A DNA stretch of 64,000 nucleotides, from contig NZ_LR215035.1 in the NCBI RefSeq assembly GCF_900660655.1, positions 806,001-870,000 of the forward strand, read 5' to 3'. The stretch is from Mycoplasmopsis anatis. GTDB taxonomy: Bacteria; Bacillota_I; Bacilli_A; Mycoplasmatales; Metamycoplasmataceae. The translations under genes were made by a program, and so were the position numbers. The first letter of the stretch is position 1; each line of letters starts with the position of its first letter. Shown piece after piece: positions 1-8,561 of this stretch. The notes under the pieces are model-generated. The model was not told the DNA's origin. It was given only the letters and a program-made list of their open reading frames with translations, and searched no databases.

Positions 1-604
1 TGCTTTTTTCAATGATTTAATTACCAAAATCAATAAAGATAATATAAAAGATCAAAGACAAATTAAAAAAGAAATACTTAACAAGATTGTTGAGGAAATC
101 AATAACTCAGATTCATGATTATTTAACTATTTAGATAAACAAGTAACACTATTTGATAATAATGCTGTTCAAAACAAGAAAATTTCTTCAGAAATTGAAA
201 GAAAAATATATTTTGCAATTTCTTTAATTTATTATGCTTATTTTAGTTATAATGATTCAATTTTATTAAACTCTTTACTACTTAATGACAATCCTCTTGA
301 ATATCATAATCCAGGAATTTATGAAATAACCGTAGACGGTTTTACCTATAAAATAGGTGGATTTGCATCCTACACTACCAAAGAAGTTGTAAAAACTTAT
401 CCCAATGATGAGAAGAAAATAGTCTTTAGATATGAACTTGAAAAATCAGATAACTTTCTTTTTCAGACAGTTGATGAAGTTTATTCTTATCATCGTGATA
501 AACAAGTTATAAATAAAAATTTCTACCCTTTAATTTGAGTTGGCTTAAGTGCACTTTTATTAACATTAAATGCTTATTTCTACTATAGAAAGGATTATAA
601 ATAA
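1..604 (+). CDS. ABC transporter permease, C-terminal part
   Basis: The open frame enters from the left edge (first full codon at base 2) and stops at TAA 602-604, giving about 200 residues with two in-frame UGA Trp codons. The visible part is a long, mostly extracytoplasmic-looking domain followed by one C-terminal hydrophobic segment (FYPLIWVGLSALLLTLNAY) and a short basic tail. The stop overlaps the start of the next gene, an ABC ATPase, by one base (TAATG), so the two are translationally coupled. This suggests the membrane subunit of an ABC-2-like exporter. The permease call rests on the neighbour and the terminal membrane segment; no family motif is visible in the part present. Confidence 0.6.
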
Positions 605-1308
605 TGAATGAAACTGTTTTAGAAATCCAAAATTTCACAAGAATATATAGTAAAAATGGTGTAGGTGTTAAAAACTTAAACTTCACAGTTAAAAGTGGGT
701 CTTTTCATGCATTTCTTGGGGAAAATGGTGCAGGTAAAACTACAACTATTAAATCAATAGTAGGAGCAACATATAATTTTGTTGGTGATATTTTAATAAA
801 AGGAATTAATAATAAAACTTCGATAAGTAAATCAATAATTGGATATGTACCAGAAAAAGCACAATTCCCAAGTGAATTAACCACATATGAATATTTAAAA
901 TCACTTGCATTATTAAATAATTTACCTAAACATCAAGTCGAGGAAAAACTTTCATATTTATTGAAGAAATTTAATATTGAAGAATTAAGTAATAAAAAAC
1001 CTTCTTATTTCTCGTCAGGTCAAAAAAAGAAAGTATTATTAATCCAAGCACTAATCCATGATCCTGAACTTATAATTCTTGATGAACCTGCAGCTAACTT
1101 AGACCCTACTGCAAGATATGAATTATTCAAATTATTAAATTCATTAAAACAAGAAGGTAAAACCATCTTCATAAGCAGCCATATTTTAGCTGAAATTGAT
1201 CCATTTGTAGATAGTCTTACACTTCTTCATAAAGGTGAATTAGTATATAGCGGTGATAAATATAAAAATTTGGAAGAGATTTATTATGAAAAAATTATTA
1301 AAAAATAA
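604..1308 (+). CDS. ABC transporter ATP-binding protein
   Basis: Cytoplasmic ATPase subunit of an ABC transporter, 234 residues. Walker A GENGAGKTTT lies at about residues 39-48, the ABC signature FSSGQKKK at about 136-143 and Walker B LIILDEP at about 156-162, followed by the switch His in ISSHI. The single nucleotide-binding domain with a short tail fits the ABC-2/CcmA-like exporter class. It begins on the stop codon of the preceding permease and overlaps the following lipoprotein gene by 23 bp, so permease, ATPase and three lipoproteins probably form one transcript. The substrate cannot be told from sequence; the lipoproteins suggest a role at the cell surface. Confidence 0.93.
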   Translation: MNETVLEIQNFTRIYSKNGVGVKNLNFTVKSGSFHAFLGENGAGKTTTIKSIVGATYNFVGDILIKGINNKTSISKSIIGYVPEKAQFPSELTTYEYLKSLALLNNLPKHQVEEKLSYLLKKFNIEELSNKKPSYFSSGQKKKVLLIQALIHDPELIILDEPAANLDPTARYELFKLLNSLKQEGKTIFISSHILAEIDPFVDSLTLLHKGELVYSGDKYKNLEEIYYEKIIKK

Positions 1309-2263
1309 ATTTATATTTCTATCATCCATTTCCTTTTTTACATTATCAATAAGCTGTACTTCTAATTCAGAAAATATAAATAAAAATCTCAAGCAAAAAA
1401 CAGAAAGCAAATTCATTTCCGAAAATAAATTTGCAAAAGAACTAATCAATTCTCAATTTCCTGATGAAACACAAAAAAAGGATTTTATATACAATCAATC
1501 AAAAATAATCGCTAATAAAAAGCAAGAATTAAAATCTGCACTAGTATGATTTAGTCCATTAAGAGTTTCATTAATCAACAGTCAAAGTGATTATAAAAAT
1601 TTAATAGAAACAAGTCAAAAAATACTTGAGAATAATATAAACAAAAACTGACTTTGAATATTAGATAATATAAAAAGTTTTGAATTTGTATTTAACCCAT
1701 ACGGTTCAAAATTCGATGATCAAGGAACTGATTATTTTAAGAATGTTTTAGAAAATGTAGAACAGTTTAATCCAAGCTTAAAAATATCAATTAATAATAA
1801 TCAAATTCAAGATGTCTTAACAATTAATGTAAATAATGATAAAGAAGATTTATTTCAAAATAAACAAATTCATTTTTTAATTTATGATAATAACAAGGCT
1901 ATCAAAGTAGTAACTTACACTCAAAATAATCAAAATTATTTAAAATTAATTCCAGATTTATTTTACTCGCCATTTAGCAAAAATGTTGACAATTTTAAAA
2001 ATAATTTACTAAACTTGGAAAAAGTAAATATCAAGTCCAAGGAATTACTTATTAACAAAGATATCGAATATAACCAAAATTTTTATGATAACTACAATCA
2101 TCTTAATAGTTATAAAACGTTTAATGATTTCAATCAATTCAAAACTTTTAGTTCAATTTATGCTGATATAAATGAAACAACAATGAAAACAATTTTAACT
2201 GATCAAAGTATAGAAAATGAAAACAAAATATTTAGATATACATGGAGAAATATCAATGATTAA
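1286..2263 (+). CDS. surface lipoprotein, aromatic-motif type (1 of 3)
   Basis: Predicted lipoprotein of 325 residues with a basic start, a hydrophobic core and lipobox LSISC (Cys about residue 24), so it should be lipid-anchored on the outer face of the membrane. It contains UGA Trp codons. A conserved-looking segment KNWLWILDNIKSFEFVF is echoed in the next two lipoproteins. This pattern resembles the Mycoplasma 'aromatic cluster/aromatic motif' surface protein family, which I recall but could not search. The start ATG lies 23 bp inside the ABC ATPase gene, and the end overlaps the next lipoprotein by 8 bp. The operon context suggests a partner of the upstream ABC transporter. Function unknown. 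Confidence 0.85.
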
Positions 2264-3146
2264 GAAAAGAAAATTTATAATGTTGCTTTTGTCACTTTTT
2301 GGTGTTGGTAGTATTGTTTCATGTAATAATCAAGCAGAGATTAAAAATTCTTTAAGCAAAATAATTGATGAAAAATATGATTATATCGATAAATTAGAGA
2401 GCGCTGAAGAACAAAGAACAACAAAAATTCTCAATGATTTGCTCGATAAAGTTTTTGCTGATAATCTAGTTGAAAGAAGAGAGTTTTTGGATCAACAAAA
2501 TGATGTAAATTATCAAAAAGAAATACTAAAAAAATTACAAGAATTATTAGATGAAGCTAAAAATCAATCAAATTCAATTATTGATCAAGAAGTCAAAACA
2601 AAGTTTATAGATAATTTTTATGAAAACAAAATTTTTCCATTCTATTCAGAGAATTGATATTTCATATTAAAAAACATTAATCTATTTTATGGAGAATTTT
2701 ATAATTGATTAACAATTCCTAAAGATGACAATTCTGGTTCTTATCACTCTGAAAAATTCTTAAGTTCATTAAGGAATTTAAAAACACCTAAAAATGTCAT
2801 CTTTATCAATTCAATCTTAGACAAACTTGAAGAAGGTGAGGAATCTGCTGAGAGTTATAGTAATTACATATTTTACCTCTCAAAAAATAAAATAATATTT
2901 AGAATTAAAATAAGTAGAAATTCAACTTCTAAAAATAAATTAACAATTGAGCCATGAATTTGATACTTTTCATTTTCAAAAACAAATAATATTTCAATCA
3001 AATTAATTTCAAATATTTTACACTCTGCCTACGTTCATGGTGATCAAATTGGTTTTGATCGCTTTGAAACAGATTTAGTTGAAAAATTGAGATATGGTGT
3101 TCCTTCAAAAATAATATTAAAAATTAAGGATAATTATGAAAATTAA
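2256..3146 (+). CDS. surface lipoprotein, aromatic-motif type (2 of 3)
   Basis: Predicted lipoprotein of 296 residues. The start MIKKRKF is followed by a hydrophobic core and a lipobox ending VSC (Cys about residue 23). The middle carries SENWYFILKNINLFYGEFYNW, which matches the aromatic segment of its neighbours in placement and pattern. The first 130 residues after the signal are charged and probably helical. It overlaps the previous gene by 8 bp and the next by 11 bp. The overlapping arrangement implies a single polycistronic mRNA with coupled translation. It is probably paralogous to its two neighbours but strongly diverged. Function unknown. Confidence 0.85.
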
Positions 3147-4332
3147 TAAATTACTTACATTATTTTCTATACTCAGTTTATCAATTTTGCCATTAAGTTG
3201 TCAAAACACAGGAAGATACTCAACAAAAAAAGAAATCATTACAACTAGTATAAAAAATGAAAATTACGTTCTTGAACAACAATGAAATAACTTCATAAAA
3301 CAAGAATCAATAAGTAAAATTTTGAATTTAATTTTTGATGACGATACTAAAAAAACTGAATTTATTAATGCACAATTTCAACTAATCCAAAACACTAAGT
3401 ATGCAGAAGAATTTAAGAAAAGTTTAATTTTTTCAAATAATGTTTCATTAGGTTTTGGACTTGATGGCGGTTTTTTTTCTGAAAGACCGTACATATTAAC
3501 TCAATCATCTAAATTTTTAGAAGAAGCTAAGAGTAAAAATTGACTTTGACTTTTGTTTAACTTAACAAAAATTGAGTTTGTAAACTTCCCTGTTTTTGAT
3601 CAATTTGTTTCATCAACTGATGAGACTTCACTAGAAGCTAAGAAAAACGGAATGGAACTTGGAATGTTCTACACTCCTAAATCTAATATTTTTATAGATT
3701 ACACATATAAAATTGAGTCAATAAAAGATTATTCTGATACATACCAATTTTATTTATTAACTAATGAAGGATTTATTCTTAACTTAAATATAACAAAGTA
3801 TGTAGACAATTACTCTTGAGAATATAGTAATTTAATAAACAATGATGGCGAAAATTTCATAGAAGAATTGAATTTAAGTATCAATGAAAGTAATGATGAA
3901 TCATTTAAAAATCAAGTAAATAATATATTAAGTGAATTTACTCAAATTCATGCAATATATAAAGCTAAAGTAAAAAATAGTAATAATGAAATAAAAGACT
4001 ATAGAAATGCATTTAATAATTATTCAGTTGAATTAACTAAATATAAAAACCAATTAGGGTTGTTAAAAAATGGTGCAAATTGAAATATTCAAGAGCCTAT
4101 AAAAGCATCACAAAAAGTTGATGATGAAGTTGAATTATTTTCATACATATACGTCTATAGTAAAGTATTTTTAAATAAGAACAAAAATGATATTTTCGAT
4201 ATAAAACAATATGTTAAAAACACTGTGTCTTTTAATGATATACCTCATAATAACGAAACTAACAAAATAATATTCAATGATTTCTATGGTGGTAGACCAA
4301 TAAGATACACTTTTTATAATATAAAGTTATAA
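3136..4332 (+). CDS. surface lipoprotein, aromatic-motif type (3 of 3)
   Basis: Predicted lipoprotein of 398 residues with lipobox LPLSC (Cys about residue 22). Around residues 135-150 it has SKNWLWLLFNLTKIEF, the third version of the aromatic segment seen in the two upstream lipoproteins. It is the last gene of the permease-ATPase-lipoprotein run and is followed by a hairpin with a T tract (4375-4398). Several UGA Trp codons fall inside conserved-looking positions. It may be a surface subunit working with the ABC exporter, or a cargo-recognition lipoprotein; the sequence does not decide between these. Confidence 0.85.
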
Positions 4333-4374
4333 ACAATCTTAAAAGTAAAATTAATTTACTAGTTAATTACATTT

Positions 4375-4398
4375 AAAGCGGGTGGTGACTCCGCTTTT
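4375..4398 (+). terminator. intrinsic terminator of the ABC/lipoprotein operon
   Basis: AAAGCGG (4375-4381) pairs with CCGCTTT (4391-4397) and is followed by more T. It lies 43 bp after the last lipoprotein stop and is unusually GC-rich for this genome. Confidence 0.75.
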
Positions 4399-4410
4399 TG
4401 ATTACAAAAA

Positions 4411-4432
4411 AATGAAGCAATAACGCTTCATT
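4411..4432 (-). terminator. intrinsic terminator of rpsB-tsf
   Basis: AATGAAGC and GCTTCATT form an 8-bp stem around a 6-nt loop. On the minus strand it is followed by a U-rich stretch and sits just after the tsf stop codon (4448-4450). Confidence 0.75.
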
Positions 4433-4447
4433 ATTATTGTTTGAATA

Positions 4448-5326
4448 TTAGTTACCTTTAACAACAGACATAACTTCATCAGCAAAGTTAGATTCAACTT
4501 TTTGAATTCCTTCACCAACTTCATATCTAATAGCTTTAACTAATGTTGATTGTGAATTTGATAAATATTTTTCAACCGAAACACCATCATCCATTACAAA
4601 TGGTTGTTTAACTAATGTGATTTCTGATAATTGTTTTTCTAATCAACCTTCAACAATTTTTTCTTTAATATTTGCAGGTTTGCTTGCGAAGTTAGCAGGT
4701 TCAACAAAACCAGCTTTGATTTGTTCCATTCTATCAGCAGGAATATTTTCTACTAAAACAAATTCTGGGTTCATTGCAGCTAAATGCATTGCTACATTTC
4801 TTGCAACTTCTGAATTTGAACCTTGAATAGTTGTGATAGCTCCAATACGCCCATTAGTATGAAGGTATAATCCTAAAACTTGGTTAGCACCTGCTTCTAC
4901 CTTTACGAAACGACGAAGAGAAATTTTTTCTCCGATTGTAGCAGTAGCTTGTGCACAAGCTTCAGAAACAGAAACTCCACTTTCAAGAACAACTTGTTCT
5001 GCTTCTTCAAGTGTTTTTGCATTTGATTTGAATAAACCGTTAGCCACTTCTTTTAATAATTTAGTAAAGTGTTCATTTTGTGCAACGAAGTCAGTTTCAC
5101 TATTAACTTCGATCATAACAGCTGATTTTTCATCACCAACAATAGCGATTAATCCTTCAGCAGCAATTCTTCCAGCTTTTTTAGCAGCTTTAGCAATTCC
5201 GTTTTCACGTAATCATTCAATAGCAGCTTCAACATCTCAGTTTGTTGCTTCTAATGCTTTTTTACAATCTGATAATCCAGAGTTAGTTCTTTCTCTTAAT
5301 TCTTTAATTAGGTTAATGTTTGACAT
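4448..5326 (-). CDS. tsf: translation elongation factor Ts
   Basis: EF-Ts, 292 residues; the nucleotide exchange factor that reloads EF-Tu with GTP in the cytoplasm. The N-terminus MSNINLIKELRERTNSGLSDCKKAL is the UBA-like domain typical of EF-Ts, followed by the core segment MIEVNSETDFVAQN that contacts EF-Tu. The start ATG is preceded by a strong ribosome binding site (AGAGGGGA) inside the end of rpsB; only 2 bp separate the two genes. The rpsB-tsf order is conserved across bacteria. UGA codes Trp at two places (for example DWDVE in the N-domain region). Confidence 0.97.
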
Positions 5327-5328
5327 AA

Positions 5329-6183
5329 TTATTCCCCTCTTAATTCTTCGGTTTGTTGTCTAACTCTTCTTGGTTGAGCTTGTGATGTTTGTTTCTTTTG
5401 AACTCCTTGAAATTCAGGTAAAACAATTTTTTCATCTGGTTGGTAAGCAAATAATTCCTTGCCACCTTGAGCTTTTACAATAGCATCAGCAAGAATTGTC
5501 ATAATTAATGAAATACATTTTGCTGAATCGTCATTAGCAGGAATACCAAAATCTACGAAATCTGGGTCTGCATTTGTATCAAGGATACCAATAACTTTGA
5601 TTCCTTTTCTTTTTGCTTCTTTAACAGCAATTGCATCTTCATTAGGATCAGCAACAATCATAACTTGTGGTAAACGTTTCATTGAACGAATTCCATCAAG
5701 GTTTTTGTGTAATTTATCTAATTCTTTTTGGAAAAGAATAGCTTCATTTTTAGTGTATCCTTTAAATTCGTTTTTAGCTTTAGCTTCAAGTTCTTCCATT
5801 TTTTTAACACGAGACATAATTGTTTGGTTATTTGTTAATGTACCTCCCAATCATCTTTCTGTTACATATAATGAGTTTGATCTTTCAGCAGCTTCTTTAA
5901 CAGCACTTTGAGCTTGTTTTTTTGTTCCAACAAAAATGAAAGAAGCTTTCTTACTTGCTAATTTATTTACAAGCGAGTAAGCGAATTCAAGATATTTTTG
6001 AGTTTTGGTAATGTCAATTATGTGTGCACCTTTATTTTTCTTGTTAGGTACAATGTAATCTTTCATTTTAGGGTTTCAAGCATGTGCTTTGTGTCCAAAG
6101 TATGCTCCTGCTTCTAATAATTTATCCTTTGAAACAATAGGATTTTTAGGTTGTTTTTCAACTTTTTCTACTTTATTTGTCAT
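5329..6183 (-). CDS. rpsB: 30S ribosomal protein S2
   Basis: Ribosomal protein S2, 284 residues, a small-subunit protein. Landmarks are [16 protein letters not shown] near the start, [23 protein letters not shown] with UGA as Trp, and [16 protein letters not shown]. The C-terminal tail is longer than in E. coli, as in several mycoplasmas. The start has a GGAG ribosome binding site. A 280-bp upstream region holds a structured leader candidate (6213-6272). It is cotranscribed with tsf. Confidence 0.97.
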
Positions 6184-6212
6184 TTTTCTCCATTTTTTAG
6201 TTTGTTAGTTTA

Positions 6213-6272
6213 ACTTTTACTTCTAACGCCTAGCACTTTAATAAAAGCACACCCATGCGAATCCATAAAAGT
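6213..6272 (-). promoter_or_regulatory. possible structured rpsB 5' leader
   Basis: On the minus strand, 30 nt ahead of the rpsB start, a 60-nt stretch with much higher G+C than its surroundings is bracketed by ACTTTTA and TAAAAGT (7-bp outer stem). Inside it are pairs such as CTTT/AAAG around TATT. rpsB leaders bound by S2 are known in other bacteria; homology is not shown here. Confidence 0.35.
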
Positions 6273-6298
6273 AATTTGGTTTAATTCAAATTTTAATT

Positions 6299-6320
6299 AG
6301 TATTAAATATATTTAATACT
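6299..6320. repeat. 22-bp perfect palindrome between rpsB and a lipoprotein gene
   Basis: A perfect palindrome centred on TATATA, followed on the plus strand by a T run. It lies between divergent genes and upstream of the rpsB leader. It could be an operator or a hairpin; its AT content lowers its significance. Confidence 0.6.
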
Positions 6321-6452
6321 TTTTTATTTTACCATATAAGTTGTTTTTTGGAAATTCATTTTACTTAATGCTAGAATTTTATCTAAAAAAATAAATTAGT
6401 TGATTTATAGTACTTTTTTTCATTAAAAATATTACTAAATTGTAATATATGA

Positions 6453-6458
6453 TATAAT
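6453..6458 (+). promoter_or_regulatory. -10 box placing transcription start at the ATG
   Basis: TGATATAAT (extended -10) with TATAAT at 6453-6458, exactly 6 nt before the ATG at 6465. Transcription starting about 7 nt after the -10 box would give a leaderless mRNA. No ribosome binding site is present. Confidence 0.7.
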
Positions 6459-6464
6459 TGGCAC

Positions 6465-7385
6465 ATGAAAAAATTAACTAAATTTATATTTTTGGGTACA
6501 CTATCAATGAGTTTTATACCTTTTATGTCAACAAGTTGTTCACAAAACGAAACTAGAAAAGTCGATAAAGTGACTCCTGCTGTGATCAATAAAAATAATG
6601 AATTAAATTCTACAGTTAACCAATTTAATGAATTATTGACTCAAATATTAGAAGGAGATACAGAGTTAACTTCATCAATAAGAAATATTGAAAAATTTAT
6701 TTTTGAAAAAACCTTTAATCAAGAGTTAAACAAAAAAGATAATAATATTTACAATGCGTATAACGAATTTAAAAATTCTTTAGGTGAGTCATTTAATGAT
6801 AATAAATTCAATAAAATAAAGCAAGAAATTTATAGAGAAGTTTTACATTTATCTGAACATAATAGAGAAAATATTTTGATACAAATTCAAAATATTAAAA
6901 ATTTTAATAAAGCCTCTAATTATGATGATTTTATCAAAAGAATAAATTTAAATCAAGAACCAAAAAATGAGGAAATTCAAAATCATCAGTTAAAAATTTA
7001 TAAAGCATATGAAAATTATGTCTTTGATAAAAATTACTATGAGAATATTCAGTTAAATCATAAAGATCATGAGGGTCATGATCATGAAAATGAAAATCAT
7101 ATTGATGTCGATGGTCAAGAAAATCATAGTCATGGCTTAATTAATTTAATAAAAGACATTGATTTAGCTATTCAAAATACCTTGAATAAATTTAATTTTG
7201 ATGAATTATCTGATAGCTTGAATGAGGAACAATTAAATAAGCTAAATAACTTAAAAAATTCAGTAAAAAGTTTTATAAGAATTTACGAACAAAATGATTT
7301 AAACAAGTTAGTGAACAAATTAATTGAATATGTTAATAAAATAAATAATCTTTCAAAAGAAATTTCCAATGAATTACTTAAATAA
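6465..7385 (+). CDS. histidine-rich surface lipoprotein
   Basis: Predicted lipoprotein of 306 residues with signal MKKLTKFIFLGTLSMS and a lipobox ending STSC (Cys about residue 25). The mature part is charged and helical. Near residues 198-224 it has a dense His/Asp/Glu loop including HKDHEGHDHENENH and later HSHG. Such loops bind Zn2+ or other divalent metals in ZnuA/AdcA-type binding proteins, but the rest of this protein does not show that fold to me. The gene has no ribosome binding site; its -10 box ends 6 nt before the ATG. A metal-sensing or metal-scavenging surface role is an inference. Function otherwise unknown. Confidence 0.82.
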   Translation: MKKLTKFIFLGTLSMSFIPFMSTSCSQNETRKVDKVTPAVINKNNELNSTVNQFNELLTQILEGDTELTSSIRNIEKFIFEKTFNQELNKKDNNIYNAYNEFKNSLGESFNDNKFNKIKQEIYREVLHLSEHNRENILIQIQNIKNFNKASNYDDFIKRINLNQEPKNEEIQNHQLKIYKAYENYVFDKNYYENIQLNHKDHEGHDHENENHIDVDGQENHSHGLINLIKDIDLAIQNTLNKFNFDELSDSLNEEQLNKLNNLKNSVKSFIRIYEQNDLNKLVNKLIEYVNKINNLSKEISNELLK

Positions 7386-7401
7386 CTAATATAATAGATT
7401 T

Positions 7402-7839
7402 ATGAAAAATTCAAATAGATTATCAAATAAGAAAAAATATTTAAATTATGTAGAAAAAATGAAAGATGCAACTAAGGCTAATAATGCTTTGATCTACTTG
7501 ATATTTGTATTTTTAGGTGTTATTTGTTTGGGAATTGGTATTTACAATACTGTTACAATCAAATTTAATAACATTGATTATTTTGCACTAAGCTTTGCAG
7601 TTGTTTTATTACTTTCAGGATTATTATTTCTAGTATATGGAGTAATTTTAACTATTACAACTTGAAATTTTATTTCTAGTAAAAATCACAAAGAAAAGCT
7701 TAAATGATTTAAAATAATTAGAAGATTCTTATTTGATTTTAACAATTATGACTATGAAGAAATATTTAAGAATGAGTTGCAAAACCCTGAGTTTGATATA
7801 GTTAAAACTGAAGAAGACATTTATAAAAGACTTTTTTAA
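7402..7839 (+). CDS. small membrane protein, two TM segments
   Basis: Protein of 145 residues with a basic N-terminus, two hydrophobic segments (ALIYLIFVFLGVICLGIGIY and YFALSFAVVLLLSGLLFLVY) and a charged C-terminal tail. It needs UGA read as Trp at 7663 and 7705. It resembles the short DUF3899-like membrane proteins that I recall being common in mycoplasmas, but this is not verified. The gene lies directly upstream of the RNase P RNA gene. TATAAT at 7390-7395 ends 6 nt before the ATG and there is no ribosome binding site, so the mRNA is probably leaderless. Function unknown. Confidence 0.8.
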
Positions 7840-7855
7840 TTTTTCAAAAAAATAG

Positions 7856-7861
7856 TATGAT
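7856..7861 (+). promoter_or_regulatory. -10 box of rnpB
   Basis: TATGAT lies about 7 nt before the predicted 5' end of RNase P RNA, directly after the stop of the upstream membrane protein gene. Confidence 0.55.
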
Positions 7862-7865
7862 TTTT

Positions 7866-8152
7866 AAGCATTGGTTGACAGCTGTTATTTTTAATAATAG
7901 AGGAAAGTCCGCGCTAGCACAGGCTGAGATGCCTGTAGTGATCATGCCAACATTAATAAGGTTGGGGTAATTAAATTACACGACTAGCACCACAGAGACG
8001 AGAATTGTGAAACGGGTAAGCTCCATGAGCTAGAAACTCAAATTAAGGTAGAGGAATCTAGATTCGGGAATTGAACCGATATAGAAGTTTATAACTAGAT
8101 AAATTGTCAACACCTATATTAATAGGTACAGAACGCGGCTTATAGATGCAAA
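7866..8152 (+). ncRNA. rnpB: RNase P RNA
   Basis: Catalytic RNA of RNase P, which trims tRNA 5' leaders. The universally conserved core GAGGAAAGTCCGCGCTAGCA is present at 7900-7920, followed by the CAGGCTGAGATGCCTG hairpin. The 3' conserved ACAGAACGCGGCTTAT closes the P4 region. GCATT near the 5' end can pair with GATGC at the 3' end as P1. The ends are estimated from P1 and from the terminator hairpin that follows. Length near 287 nt is compact, as expected for mycoplasmas. Confidence 0.95.
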
Positions 8153-8175
8153 AAATGGCTTATGCCATTTTTTAT
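8150..8175 (+). terminator. rnpB terminator
   Basis: AAAAAATGGC (8150-8159), loop TTAT, GCCATTTTTT (8164-8173). A textbook hairpin with U tract. Confidence 0.85.
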
Positions 8176-8195
8176 TTATAGAGTAAAATAATTAT

Positions 8196-8561
8196 ATGAA
8201 ATATAAAGTAGGCGAAATAGCATATGGTAAAGTTTTTGAAATTCAAAGTGATTACATTATTGTCAAAACATTAAATGAATGGGTATTTAAAATTTATTTA
8301 TCAGATATTTCTGATTGAAAGAATATTGATCTAAATAAAATTTTTAATGTTGGTGAAATTATTAATTTCATTATTAAAAGTGTAAACCCATCTAAAAGAG
8401 GTATTGGAAACTTTAAGGCAAATCATCCTAATTTTTTGAGAAGTCCGTTTAATCATGAAATTTTAGAAACAGCTGGTCATTTTGATAAATTAAGAAGACA
8501 TAGTCTTAACGAAATAGGTCTTTATGAGCATAAAAATATCAAAGTCAAAAATAATAAATAA
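8196..8561 (+). CDS. S1 RNA-binding domain protein
   Basis: A 121-residue protein made mostly of one S1 OB-fold: VGEIAYGKVFEIQSDYIIVKTLNEWVFKIYLSDIS, then the typical ending VGEIINFIIKSVNPSKRGIGNFKA. It belongs with the short S1 proteins annotated as general stress protein 13/YugI/CvfD, which bind RNA or ribosomes. Trp at 8318 is a UGA. The -10 box TAAAAT (8184-8189) ends 6 nt before the ATG, and the gene overlaps the following pseudo-isomerase by 38 bp. Confidence 0.85.
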
